64,000 bases of DNA, taken from contig CALIBC010000180.1 of assembly GCA_938045615.1 (NCBI GenBank), positions 248,001 through 312,000 of the forward strand, read 5' to 3'. Source of the stretch: an uncultured Clostridia bacterium. Its GTDB lineage: Bacteria; Bacillota; Clostridia; Peptostreptococcales; Anaerovoracaceae. The notes beneath the pieces are model-generated. The model saw only the letters and a program-made list of their open reading frames with translations, made no database searches and had not been told where the DNA came from. The translations under genes were made by a program, and so were the position numbers. Shown in pieces: positions 27,301 to 35,153 of the stretch; within the stretch, counting starts at the first letter, position 1; each line of letters opens with the position of its first letter.

Positions 27301-27840
27301 TTGGATCTTGGAATCGAAGCGGGAGCAGAAACGCTCAAATCCCTTAAGGGTCTCATTATATTCGGTGAAGACCCGAAGAATGTGGATTTCTCCGGTTTGG
27401 AATTCCTGGGTGTATCCGACATATTTATGACCGATACTGCAAAGAAAGCCGACGTATTCATACCGGGAACAGGATTCGCAAGCACGTGCGGTACATATAC
27501 CAACACGGAGAGAAGACTTCTTCCGGTGGAAGCGGCCATCGAAGAAGAAGTGGACTTCAACAACTGGGAGATCGCAGCGGAACTTGCGCATGTGTTTGAA
27601 GTCGAGTTTGACTTTGAAGATGAATATGACATATCGGTAGAGATGAATGATGCGGTTCCTCCTTATAAATATGCGGAAGAGGGAGAAGTCCTCGGGGGGC
27701 AGCTTGAGGCTCGGAACCTTGAATTCCTCGAGGCCAAGACTGTCAAACTGGTTGATGAACTGCCGTGCACGGATGCGCTCATGGTAGCGACTTCCGCAAG
27801 GATTCCGGAGACGGTCAAAGTACCGGGGATAGATTCGTAG
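24313..27840 (+). CDS. Large fused electron-transfer subunit: NuoG-like + GltD/NfnB-like + Fe-S domains (StnA-like)
   Basis: 1175-residue fusion. Order seen: [2Fe-2S] domain with C36, C47, C50, C64; Fer4_20-type cluster region (H96, C100, C104, C108, C114, C142, C147, C151, C155); a GltD/NfnB-like flavoprotein with FAD motif IIGGGPMG (198-205) and NADP-type motif IVGGGNTAMD (328-337); two ferredoxin [4Fe-4S] motifs (C616/619/622/626 and C659/662/665/669); then a NuoG/molybdopterin-oxidoreductase-like domain with cluster C695/698/702/729 (about 690-1100). No Cys or selenocysteine is seen at the active-site position of formate dehydrogenases and there is no H-cluster, so neither formate nor hydrogen chemistry is expected. 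With its partners it most resembles the Sporomusa-type bifurcating transhydrogenase (NADPH to NAD and ferredoxin); this assignment is inferred. Confidence 0.85.
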   Translation: MKNFRLNIDGKEVLGVPGQTILEVAKENDIFIPTLCYDERTTVYGSCGICVVEVEGNPKLCKACATEIAPGMVVRTDTERVLESRKTNLELLVSNHNGDCIGPCKLACPGGTDCQGYVGLVANGEFEKANELIKDRIPLPACIGRVCPHPCEDACRRGLVEEPISIMEIKRFAADMDLASEEQYLPEMEDDTGKSVAIIGGGPMGLSAAYFLRQKGHDVTVFDAMPKLGGMLRYGIPEYRLPKEVLDSEIKIIEAMGVELIPNTKVGEDIPFETIRNDFDAVLIGIGAWVSTGVGCPGEDADGVIGGIDFLRKVVRNEPVDLGKKVAIVGGGNTAMDACRTAVRLGADEVYNIYRRTKDEMPADRLEIEEGEEEGVIFKNLTNPLEIIKDGNGHVKQIVLQCMELGEPDASGRRRPMPIEGKTETLDVDNVILAIGQAVDAELFDLEKTRKNAIAYDSETFMTSIPGVFAGGDCGNDKISIAIEAIGDARKASLVIDSYLNGATIKYEKPFVVERTDITEKTFEDRERLFREKADQLTAAERKDNFSEVVYGGYTEEQAVREASRCLECGCHDFFECKLIELSNQYGVKSDRFHGEKKMTKIEDDHPFIVRDSDKCILCGLCVRVCDEVMGVGALGLVDRGFDTVVAPTLGLPLAESGCESCGQCVTCCPVGALQERQTVQKEVPVDTQLTETTCSYCSVGCSLDLESYGDMLVKANPSKEGAVNKGICCGKGKWGFDASILEDKIVDPMVKDENGNFRLTDYHEAFVMMAKKLESVALRNGRSSIGVAVSDRYTNEEAYAIKKFADSIGAATFTFNRRQSGVRKVLGLPYEASPNTIDELLSTDVILVPGFIKKKNPVIWNKIKQAAEAGAKIIVVTTQGAEDAWKFAWKVVETPNDTAFLKKIAKALVNMGKSTDAKGFEEFKKSLDDVTLCDTCEEVAQLYADAKKAMIVYQQNILSQEAGALIAEIAVLSGHIGRPRDGILEVKPKNNSQGLLDLGIEAGAETLKSLKGLIIFGEDPKNVDFSGLEFLGVSDIFMTDTAKKADVFIPGTGFASTCGTYTNTERRLLPVEAAIEEEVDFNNWEIAAELAHVFEVEFDFEDEYDISVEMNDAVPPYKYAEEGEVLGGQLEARNLEFLEAKTVKLVDELPCTDALMVATSARIPETVKVPGIDS

Positions 27841-27855
27841 ACCGGATTAAATACC

Positions 27856-27884
27856 TTGACTTTTAGGAAAAATACCATTAAAAT
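27856..27884 (+). promoter_or_regulatory. Promoter for the lipoprotein gene
   Basis: -35 TTGACT (27856-27861), 17-bp spacer, -10 TAAAAT (27879-27884). It starts 15 nt after the stop of the large fused subunit and separates the lipoprotein gene from that operon. Confidence 0.7.
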
Positions 27885-27927
27885 GAAGCGGAAAGTTGAA
27901 AAAAATCATTATCAAGGAGAAAATAAA

Positions 27928-28806
27928 ATGAAAATTAGCAAAAACCGTTCCGCCCTTGTTGTGCTCATTGTCATGACAGTGTCGGTGGCGCTTGCATTCA
28001 GCGCATGCGGGAAAAAAGAAAAGAGTGCTCTTGAGATATTCAAGGCAGCGAGCAAGAATATCCAAAATGCCAAAGATGCCAAGATTGAGGGTGGCAAGAT
28101 GACGGCGGCGCTTGACTTGAGTGGTCAAAAGATGGAGGTGAATGCTGACATCAATGGTCAATTTATCAAGTCAAAGACTGATAATCCGTTGGATTTTCAG
28201 GGAGTTATGGAATTGACCATGAATATTGCGGGAACATCCAACAAGACGAAGGCATATGTAAAGGACGGGACTATATATCAGGAAAGTACCACTGCGGCGG
28301 GTACCACCAAAACAAAGAGTCCACTCGGCATAACCAAGGAAGATCTCAAACAGCTGACGGAAGAAAGCGGTGATATGAAGATCGACGATTTTGTCAAGGA
28401 AGACAGCAAGGACGGCGATAATATCAAGCTGACATTGGATGCAAAGAAATATATCGAGAAAGCCATGGAGAAGGTGAATGCCAAACAGAGTAAAGGCTTT
28501 GACAAGGCAAAGGTTGAAAAACAGATCAAAGGACTCGGGATCAAGGATGTGCTCATAGAGGCAAAAGTCAAAGACGAAAAGTTTGAGTCCATCAAATACA
28601 CTCTTGAGATAAATATGGACGGAAGCGCTCTCATGGGAGGAACCGCAGGTAAAGCAACCGGCGGCAACAATAAAATCGGTGTAAAAATAACGGTGGACTT
28701 CCCTAAAATAACTGTGGATTCAGGGGAAGAGATTCAATTTCCGAACTTCAAGGATTTCAAAAAAGCACCTGCGGCACCCGCACAGAAGACAAGTCCTCTT
28801 TTGTAG
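27928..28806 (+). CDS. Lipoprotein of unknown function (DUF6612/LolA-like type)
   Basis: 292-residue secreted lipoprotein: basic N-terminus, hydrophobic signal (8-24), lipobox AFSAC with the modified Cys near 26, then a Lys-rich mature part of beta-strand character with a repeated ALEIFKAASKNIQNAKD-like helical start that is common in LolA/LppX-like lipid-binding folds of Firmicutes. No catalytic motif. AAGGAGA lies 7 nt upstream of ATG 27928. It is a single-gene unit with its own promoter and a strong terminator. Confidence 0.8.
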   Translation: MKISKNRSALVVLIVMTVSVALAFSACGKKEKSALEIFKAASKNIQNAKDAKIEGGKMTAALDLSGQKMEVNADINGQFIKSKTDNPLDFQGVMELTMNIAGTSNKTKAYVKDGTIYQESTTAAGTTKTKSPLGITKEDLKQLTEESGDMKIDDFVKEDSKDGDNIKLTLDAKKYIEKAMEKVNAKQSKGFDKAKVEKQIKGLGIKDVLIEAKVKDEKFESIKYTLEINMDGSALMGGTAGKATGGNNKIGVKITVDFPKITVDSGEEIQFPNFKDFKKAPAAPAQKTSPLL

Positions 28807-28842
28807 AGACTACACATACGTGTGAGTGTGTTCGAACAGTAT

Positions 28843-28882
28843 CGGATTCTACGTTTCAAACGTAGAATCCGACTATTTTTTT
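28843..28882 (+). terminator. Rho-independent terminator after the lipoprotein gene
   Basis: Perfect 14-bp inverted repeat, arms CGGATTCTACGTTT (28843-28856) and its complement (28858-28871), followed by a T tract (28876-28882). The recN stop codon (minus strand) lies next to it; on that strand there is no T tract, so the site acts mainly for the plus strand. Confidence 0.9.
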
Positions 28883-30504
28883 CCACTTTTTATAAGTTCA
28901 AGTGCATTCGCCCTGGCAAGGTCGGTGACGGTTTCACCCCCAAGAAGTCGGGCAATTTCATCGACGGTGGAATTTGGGTCGAGTCTCTCCACATGCGTGT
29001 ATGTGCGCGTTTGGTCACTTTCCTTGTATATTCTGTAATTGAAGTCCGCACAGGATGCGATTTGTGGAAGATGCGTAATACATATCACCTGATGCTCACG
29101 GGCGATTTCCCTGAGTTTTCGTCCCACGATGCCGGCGGTCATGCCGCTGATTCCGGAATCGATTTCATCAAATATGAGCGTTGGGATACCGTCGGTGCTT
29201 CCGATTACGTTTTTGATTGCGAGCATTATTCGTGAAATCTCGCCCCCGGATGCAACTTTGGCAAGAGGTTTCAATGATTCCCCCCTGTTTGCGGAAATCA
29301 GCATTTCCACATCGTCTCCTCCGGCGGAACCGATGGCGGCTGAAGGGGTAACACTGATTTGAAATTGCGCGTCCCTAAAATTCAGATCATGGAGCTCATT
29401 TTCCACCGATGCGCCAAATTTTTTCGCAACCGCAACTCTGGCCTCCGTGAGCAAGGAGGCTTTCTTCTTGAGAACCGAAAGTTTTTTGCGAACCGATCTT
29501 TCGAAAGATGCCTTCAGTTCCTCAAAGTTATCGGCGTCATAAGTTTTTTTCACAAGTTCCTCGCGGTAGGAAAGGATACCTTCTATGTCAAGACCGTACT
29601 TTTTTTTGAGATTTTCTATCGTGTCAAGCCTTGCTATCAGAGAATCGAGAGTCGCCGGAGCGTAGTCCTGAGCATCCATGAGCGCAGATATTTCCGATAT
29701 GACATCACGTATGATATAATAGGCGTCGCCTACGGAACTTGAGAGGTCTTTGAGCTTGCCTGAGTATTCGGCTATCCCGTCGAGTGCATTTTTCGCATGA
29801 CCAAGCGATGAAGAAACACCTTGTGATCTTTCATCTCCGCTATCAAGAAAACTGTATGCTTGCTCAAGTCCGTGAAAGATCTTTTCCCTGTTGCGCAAGA
29901 TCGATATCTTGTTTATAAGATCGTTGTCTTCGCCGATCTTAAGATGAGCTTTGTCGATTTCCTGCAGTTCGAATTTAAGAAAATCGATGCGCCGCAGATT
30001 ATCGCGTTCGTTGGAGAGGATGCGATCCGACTCAAGGCGTATGCTTCTGTATTCTTCGTACGCACGCGAAAATTCCTCCCTTAAAGGAAGTATGATATTG
30101 TGCCCATAGGTATCGAGAACGTTTACATGCTCATCCGGATCAAGTATCAGGCGATTGTCATACTGCCCGTGTATGTCGGCCAGCTTACCTGCCAGATCCG
30201 AGATCTCCGCAAGGGTAACGATCTCGCCGTTGATCTTGCAGAGATTTCTGCCATTCTTTGCGATCTCGCGGGTTATGATATATTCAGTTTCTTCGATTTC
30301 GGCTATCAACTGAATGACAGCCTTACTTTCGCCGTTTCGCACAAACGAAGAATCTGCACGTGCGCCCAGTGCAAGACTTATGGCTTCTATCACTATGGAT
30401 TTTCCGGCACCGGTTTCACCTGTTATGATATTGAGCCCGGGCTGAAGTTCGAACTCCGTGTTTGATATTATCGCAAAATTTTTTATCAGCAGATGACGTA
30501 ACAT
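28873..30504 (-). CDS. recN: DNA repair protein RecN
   Basis: SMC-like ATPase acting early in double-strand-break repair. The 543-residue protein has the N-terminal Walker A GETGAGKS (29-36), a long central coiled coil (about 150-370) and the C-terminal ABC signature and Walker B in the segment LIFDEIDSGISG. Slightly shorter in the coiled coil than B. subtilis RecN (about 576 residues). It starts 19 nt after the argR stop; argR-recN is a conserved Firmicutes pair. Confidence 0.95.
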   Translation of the reverse strand: MLRHLLIKNFAIISNTEFELQPGLNIITGETGAGKSIVIEAISLALGARADSSFVRNGESKAVIQLIAEIEETEYIITREIAKNGRNLCKINGEIVTLAEISDLAGKLADIHGQYDNRLILDPDEHVNVLDTYGHNIILPLREEFSRAYEEYRSIRLESDRILSNERDNLRRIDFLKFELQEIDKAHLKIGEDNDLINKISILRNREKIFHGLEQAYSFLDSGDERSQGVSSSLGHAKNALDGIAEYSGKLKDLSSSVGDAYYIIRDVISEISALMDAQDYAPATLDSLIARLDTIENLKKKYGLDIEGILSYREELVKKTYDADNFEELKASFERSVRKKLSVLKKKASLLTEARVAVAKKFGASVENELHDLNFRDAQFQISVTPSAAIGSAGGDDVEMLISANRGESLKPLAKVASGGEISRIMLAIKNVIGSTDGIPTLIFDEIDSGISGMTAGIVGRKLREIAREHQVICITHLPQIASCADFNYRIYKESDQTRTYTHVERLDPNSTVDEIARLLGGETVTDLARANALELIKSGKK

Positions 30505-30523
30505 GACTATTTACTACCAATTA

Positions 30524-30988
30524 CTACTTTGCGGATTTTATCAGCAACATATCGTTAAAGATGCCAAGTATCTTTTCCACGTTCTCTTCTTTGTCTATCA
30601 CAAGGAGGAGAGTGTTATCCCCGGCGACACTTCCTACAAGGTGAGGAAGATCTATGCAGTCTATCGCTTCGCAGGCTGCAGGTCCGCAACCGGACAGGGT
30701 TTTTATGATAATCAGGTTCTGAGCCGATTTGAATGACAGCACGGTTTCCCTAAAAATCTTGATAAAGCGCTCGGATATAGGGGTGTCGTGACCCGTACTC
30801 ACCGCATACTTGTACCGTCCGTTGACGCTCAGTATCTTTACCAACTGAAGCTCTTTGATGTCGCGGGAAATAGTAGCCTGTGTCACTTTGAATCCCTCTT
30901 CTTCAAGAAGATTGGCAAGGCGCTCCTGAGTGTCGACCTCATATTTTGTTATGAGATCCAGAATCTTGTTTTGTCTAGAATAACGCAT
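30524..30988 (-). CDS. argR: Arginine repressor ArgR/AhrC
   Basis: Arginine-dependent hexameric regulator of arginine synthesis and catabolism. 154 residues: N-terminal winged helix (1-70) with QATISRDIKELQLVK and C-terminal oligomerisation and arginine-binding domain with GDNTLLLV near residue 125. GAGGTG lies 6 nt upstream of the ATG. No arginine genes are in the window, so its targets lie elsewhere. Confidence 0.95.
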   Translation of the reverse strand: MRYSRQNKILDLITKYEVDTQERLANLLEEEGFKVTQATISRDIKELQLVKILSVNGRYKYAVSTGHDTPISERFIKIFRETVLSFKSAQNLIIIKTLSGCGPAACEAIDCIDLPHLVGSVAGDNTLLLVIDKEENVEKILGIFNDMLLIKSAK

Positions 30989-31032
30989 AATTTACACCTC
31001 GAATATGTATTAACGTAAGCTTATTTTTAACC

Positions 31033-31061
31033 ATTATACCACAGCTCAGACGAAAAATAAA
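31033..31061 (-). promoter_or_regulatory. Probable promoter for argR-recN
   Basis: Minus strand: -10 TATAAT (31038-31033) with a poor -35 TTTATT (31061-31056) at 17 bp. The weak -35 leaves room for regulation. I could not identify a convincing ARG box. Confidence 0.45.
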
Positions 31062-31129
31062 TACGAATATTATAAGTTTTTCCAAGATGGAAAAGAACTT
31101 TTTTGCTTTAATTTTGATCGACCTTATAG

Positions 31130-31288
31130 TATAATAAAACGAGTCAGCACCCACTGTGCTTTCAGCGGAAACGTTGAAACTTAATGATGCCGAGCGAAAG
31201 TCGCTAACGCTCCAGGCTAATATTTTACCTCCGTTTAACAGCAATTAAGACTACAAGCGATTTTTAGTTTTTGATATATATCACGCTT
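31130..31288 (+). ncRNA. Candidate structured RNA or structured 5' leader upstream of ruvC
   Basis: In a 350-nt gene-free stretch (30989-31338). A consensus -10 TATAAT (31130-31135, weak -35) is followed by consecutive hairpins: AGCAC/GTGCT (31146-31160); TTCAGCG-GAAA-CGTTGAA with a GNRA tetraloop (31161-31178); GCCGAGCG paired with CGCTC-CA-GGC (31189-31217); and AAGCG/CGCTT closing a loop that contains GATATATATC (31255-31288). A short AGTC/GACT helix (31142-31145 with 31249-31252) could close the first three. No ORF fits. I do not recognise a known riboswitch or ncRNA family. Confidence 0.4.
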
Positions 31289-31338
31289 TGAGGAACACTT
31301 TCCTACTACCTGATCGACAGAAAGGCAAGAAACGAGAA

Positions 31339-31848
31339 ATGAGGATATTAGGTATAGATCCGGGGTATGCCATAATGGGCTGGTGTGTTATAGACATGAA
31401 AGGAAACCGGTTTCAACCTGTGGACTACGGTTCTATAACAACCGAAGCGGGGCTTGAGATGCCGGTGAGATTGCAGCACATTTATTCCGAACTGGTTGCT
31501 ATAATAGAAAAATACAAGCCCGGGCAAGCTGCGATAGAGGAACTGTTTTTTACAACCAATGCCAAGACCGCAATCAAAGTCGGGGAGGCCAGAGGAGTTG
31601 CCATCCTTGCCTGCATAAACGGAGGTCTGGAGATCAGCGAGTACACGCCTCTTCAGATAAAACAGGCTTTGGTGGGTTATGGAAGAGCGGACAAAAAGCA
31701 AGTTCAGGCGATGGTGAAGGCTATACTCAACCTGCGGGAAGTGCCAAAACCCGACGACACGGCCGATGCGGTCGCCGCCGCAATCTGCCATGGGCATTCC
31801 GTGGGCAATGGAAGGACGGAACGTATGAAAACATCGGGTTTACGATAA
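31339..31848 (+). CDS. ruvC: Holliday junction resolvase RuvC
   Basis: Endonuclease that cuts Holliday junctions moved by RuvAB. 169 residues with the four acidic catalytic positions visible: GIDPG (D7), IEELFF (Glu about 66) and PDDTADAVAAAICH near the C-terminus. ATG 31339 is chosen because the protein then starts MRILGIDPG as in homologues; an upstream in-frame TTG at 31288 adds 17 unconserved residues. First gene of the ruvC-ruvA-ruvB-queA string. Confidence 0.95.
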   Translation: MRILGIDPGYAIMGWCVIDMKGNRFQPVDYGSITTEAGLEMPVRLQHIYSELVAIIEKYKPGQAAIEELFFTTNAKTAIKVGEARGVAILACINGGLEISEYTPLQIKQALVGYGRADKKQVQAMVKAILNLREVPKPDDTADAVAAAICHGHSVGNGRTERMKTSGLR

Positions 31849-31899
31849 TTTGCGATAAATTGAATTTGACATACGCAATGGGAGTTTGCACATACTGAA

Positions 31900-32499
31900 A
31901 TGATAAGATATTTAAAAGGAAAATTCCATCCATGCAGCGATGGGGCAGCGGTTATTGAAACATCTTCCGGGATAGGATTTCTTGTAGGCATACCGGCAAA
32001 TTCCCCACTGTATAAGAATATGGAGGGGGAAGATGTAAAGGTTCATATCCACATGATCGTAAGAGAAGATGATATGAGTCTTTATGGTTTCGACAGTAAA
32101 AATGAACTGGAGTTGTTCAAAATGCTTATAACGGTAAGCGGTGTAGGCGCAAAGGCGGCGATGTCGATCATGGGCATCCTGCCGCAAGAACAGTTGCGCC
32201 GCGCCATAGCTTCAGGAGACGCAAAAACGGTAACGGCGGCAAACGGTGTCGGTAAGAAAACCGCCGAAAGGATAATACTTGAGCTAAAGGATAAAGTAGG
32301 GGATTTTTTTACGCCCGGAGAAAGTCACGATACCGAAAACGAAGTGAGGCCAATTGCAGGGAATCCGCGCATGGAAGCGGTCGGCGCACTTATTTCGTTG
32401 GGATATGCCAGAAGTGAGGCGGAAAAAGCTGTTTCCGGGATAAAAAACGATGATTTGAGCGTGGAACAATACATAAAATCGGCATTGAAAGAGATGTGA
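31900..32499 (+). CDS. ruvA: Holliday junction branch-migration protein RuvA
   Basis: DNA-binding tetramer that targets the RuvB motor to junctions. 199 residues with the three RuvA domains: OB-fold (1-62), helix-hairpin-helix pair (about 63-145, including VSGVGAKAAMSI and NGVGKKTAERI) and the small C-terminal RuvB-interacting domain (about 150-199). It lies 51 nt after ruvC. An A/T-rich 127-nt gap without a clear promoter or terminator separates it from ruvB. Confidence 0.95.
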   Translation: MIRYLKGKFHPCSDGAAVIETSSGIGFLVGIPANSPLYKNMEGEDVKVHIHMIVREDDMSLYGFDSKNELELFKMLITVSGVGAKAAMSIMGILPQEQLRRAIASGDAKTVTAANGVGKKTAERIILELKDKVGDFFTPGESHDTENEVRPIAGNPRMEAVGALISLGYARSEAEKAVSGIKNDDLSVEQYIKSALKEM

Positions 32500-32626
32500 C
32501 CCCGGCAGCAAACGATATGGCGATCGCAATATGGTAAACGTTATCAGACCTGTGAGTGACAAGCACAAGATTAAAATTATTTGGAAAGTTAAAAAATAGA
32601 TACCTGAAATATCAAGGAATAAACAG

Positions 32627-33682
32627 ATGGAAGAAGAACGCATAACACAATCGAGTGCCACGCAGGCGGATCCCGGCCAGGACATAACTCTCAGGCCGCA
32701 GCGCTTGAGTGACTTTATAGGTCAGAAAGCGGCAAAGGAAAATCTCAAGATATTTATCGAAGCCGCAAAACTCAGGAACGAACCACTGGATCATGTATTG
32801 TTCTACGGACCTCCGGGGCTGGGAAAAACTACACTGGCGACTATAATCTCAAACGAGTTGGGAGTTGATATCAAGGTCACATCCGGGCCGGCTATTGAAA
32901 GAGCTGGGGACTTGGCGGCAATTTTGACAAATCTGAACGACAACGACGTGCTTTTTATAGATGAGATTCACAGATTGAACAGAAGCGTTGAGGAGGTGCT
33001 CTACTCCGCAATGGAAGACTATGCACTTGATATAATCATAGGCAAAGGGCCTTCCGCAAGATCGATACGCCTTGACATAGCACGTTTTACTTTGATAGGC
33101 GCAACGACAAGGGCAGGCAGTTTATCGGCGCCTCTCCGTGACAGGTTTGGTGTAATAAGTAAGTTCGATATATACGAGACGGATGAACTTACCGATATAA
33201 TAAGACGTTCCGCAAAGCTTATGAACGTCAAAGTGCAGGAAGAGGCCGCAATCCTCATGGCAAAATGCTCACGCGGCACACCGAGGGTTGCGAATCGCCT
33301 TTTAAAACGAATAAGAGATTTTTCACAGGTCAAGGGAGACGGTGAAATCAACATCCGAATAACCGAAAAAGGTCTCAAGGCGTTGGGTGTGGACGCACTC
33401 GGACTTGAGAAACTTGACAGAGATATCCTGACAACGATAATAGAGCGATTTTACGGGGGGCCTGTCGGAATAGACACAATAGCAGCTTCCATAGGGGAGG
33501 AGCGTGTGACCATTGAAGAGGCTTACGAGCCCTATCTTATTCAGTCGGGTCTTCTCTACAGAACGCAGAAAGGCAGAATGGTCTCAAAACTGGGATATGA
33601 GCACATGGGACTGAAATACCCGGGAGATGATAAAGAGGAATTTCGTGGCGTTCAGGAAGAAATAAAAACAGATGAAGCTTGA
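32627..33682 (+). CDS. ruvB: Holliday junction branch-migration ATPase RuvB
   Basis: AAA+ motor of branch migration. 351 residues with Walker A GPPGLGKT (about 64-71), Walker B FIDEIHRL, sensor 1 GATTRAG and a C-terminal winged helix (about 260-335). The short N-terminal tail before the family core RPQRLSDFIGQ is typical. Followed after 26 nt by queA, as in many Firmicutes. Confidence 0.96.
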   Translation: MEEERITQSSATQADPGQDITLRPQRLSDFIGQKAAKENLKIFIEAAKLRNEPLDHVLFYGPPGLGKTTLATIISNELGVDIKVTSGPAIERAGDLAAILTNLNDNDVLFIDEIHRLNRSVEEVLYSAMEDYALDIIIGKGPSARSIRLDIARFTLIGATTRAGSLSAPLRDRFGVISKFDIYETDELTDIIRRSAKLMNVKVQEEAAILMAKCSRGTPRVANRLLKRIRDFSQVKGDGEINIRITEKGLKALGVDALGLEKLDRDILTTIIERFYGGPVGIDTIAASIGEERVTIEEAYEPYLIQSGLLYRTQKGRMVSKLGYEHMGLKYPGDDKEEFRGVQEEIKTDEA

Positions 33683-33708
33683 GAAAGCACAGGAAGAAAT
33701 GATAATAT

Positions 33709-34755
33709 ATGAAGATCGATGATTTTAATTATGATCTGCCGAAAAAATTGATAGCCCAAAAGCCGAACAGTAAGAGAGACCGGTGCAGATTGATGGTGCT
33801 GAACCGTGATGCCGACACCGTGGAACACAAGTTTTTCTATAATACGCCGGAGCATCTTGATCCCGGGGATTGTTTGGTTCTCAACGATTCAAGAGTTATT
33901 CCGGCCAGATTGTTTGGTGAGAAAAAGAAAACCAAAGCAAAGGTAGAATTCCTCCTCAGCAAAAGAGTCGAGGGCGATATTTGGGAAACTCTAGTCAGAC
34001 CTGGAAAGAGGCTCAAGCCGGGCGATGAGGTTGTCTTCGGAAATGGAGAATTGACGGCGAAAATACTCGATTACAGCGATGGCGGAACTAGAATCGCACA
34101 ATTCTTCTATGACGGTGTATTTGCAGAACGCTTGGAAGAAACCGGGGAAATGCCGCTGCCGCCTTACATTGCCAGGGGAAGCACCGATGAAGACAGGGAA
34201 ATGTACAGGACTGTTTATGGCAAAATAGACGGTTCCGTCGCAGCTCCGACCGCTGGACTTCATTTTACAAAAGAACTTCTGAAGAAGGTCGAGGAAAAGG
34301 GAGTTAAGATTGCATACGTGACACTTCACGTCGGTATCGGTACGTTTCGACCCGTAAAGTGCGAAAATGTCGAAGATCACGAGATGCATTTCGAAGAATA
34401 TTCGATAAGTGAAGAGGCGGCAAGAATCGTAAATGATACGATACAAAACGGAGGCAGAGTGGTTTCGGTGGGTACTACCTCCGCAAGAACCCTTGAAAGC
34501 GCGGCTTGTTTTGATCAAAAGGCAGGGAAATATTTTGTGCAAGCCGGAACGGGAAACACGGGTATATTCATATATCCGGGCTATGAGTATAAAATAGTCA
34601 AAGCTCTTATAACAAATTTTCATCTGCCGAAGTCAACACTGATCATGCTGATCTCGGCGCTTTATGACAGAGAAAAGATATTGGAAGCCTATAGGGAAGC
34701 GGTAGCCGGGAAATACAGGTTTTTCAGTTACGGTGACGCGATGCTGATAGAATAG
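33709..34755 (+). CDS. queA: S-adenosylmethionine:tRNA ribosyltransferase-isomerase
   Basis: Transfers and rearranges the ribosyl moiety of SAM onto preQ1-modified tRNA, giving epoxyqueuosine. 348 residues, normal length. Signature segments: the N-terminal FNYDLPKKLIAQKP, VLNDSRVIPARL, the GSVAAPTAGLHFT region (about 180) and VGTTSARTLES. Works after Tgt and before QueH; tgt is two genes downstream and queH is at 2865. Confidence 0.96.
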   Translation: MKIDDFNYDLPKKLIAQKPNSKRDRCRLMVLNRDADTVEHKFFYNTPEHLDPGDCLVLNDSRVIPARLFGEKKKTKAKVEFLLSKRVEGDIWETLVRPGKRLKPGDEVVFGNGELTAKILDYSDGGTRIAQFFYDGVFAERLEETGEMPLPPYIARGSTDEDREMYRTVYGKIDGSVAAPTAGLHFTKELLKKVEEKGVKIAYVTLHVGIGTFRPVKCENVEDHEMHFEEYSISEEAARIVNDTIQNGGRVVSVGTTSARTLESAACFDQKAGKYFVQAGTGNTGIFIYPGYEYKIVKALITNFHLPKSTLIMLISALYDREKILEAYREAVAGKYRFFSYGDAMLIE

Positions 34756-34814
34756 TACCATGGCGCAGTCAATGCGGCAGCGGTAAGAAACATGAAAGAG
34801 GAAGGAAAAGAAAA

Positions 34815-35153
34815 ATGATTTTGGATTTCAATAAAATGCCGGATCTAGTATGGAAAAACTTCAGAGGCGGCGACAAGGACACGACTGCAAGAATGTACAA
34901 GGACACAAGGAACCAGATAATGTTTCTTAAGCTTGAACCGGGAGCATCCATGGGGCTTTACAATCACGAGCACAGTACGGAAATGATTTACCTGCTCCAA
35001 GGAACGGCGACGGCGACCTTTGACGGGGTGGAAGAAGAACTTCTGCCGGGCATGTGCGCATACTGCCCGGAGGGACATTCCAACAGTGTGAAAAACACAG
35101 GAAAAGAAGATCTGATATTTCTGTCCGTGATTTCAAGATTCAAGGAGAAATGA
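34815..35153 (+). CDS. Small single-domain cupin protein
   Basis: 112-residue cupin barrel. The two cupin motifs are recognisable: GLYNHEHSTEMIYLLQG (about 53-69, with His and Glu metal-ligand candidates) and the second around CPEGHSNSVKNTG (about 82-94). Its stop TGA overlaps the tgt ATG by one nucleotide (TGATG), so it is translated with tgt. Function unknown; its place between queA and tgt suggests, but does not prove, a link to queuosine metabolism. Confidence 0.8.
   Translation: MILDFNKMPDLVWKNFRGGDKDTTARMYKDTRNQIMFLKLEPGASMGLYNHEHSTEMIYLLQGTATATFDGVEEELLPGMCAYCPEGHSNSVKNTGKEDLIFLSVISRFKEK

Noticed and set aside
26422..27591. 389-codon open frame on the minus strand inside the large transhydrogenase-like gene
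   Set aside because: It is antisense to a well-supported gene with continuous domain similarity, has no recognisable domain, and reflects codon bias of the sense gene.
24313..27840. Formate dehydrogenase or [FeFe]-hydrogenase catalytic subunit
   Set aside because: No in-frame TGA for Sec, no Cys at the expected Mo-ligand position, and none of the H-cluster motifs are visible.
31181..31217. Hammerhead ribozyme core (ATGATG ... GCGAAAG)
   Set aside because: The required CTGATGA box and the order of stems around GAAA do not fit; only a simple hairpin is supported.
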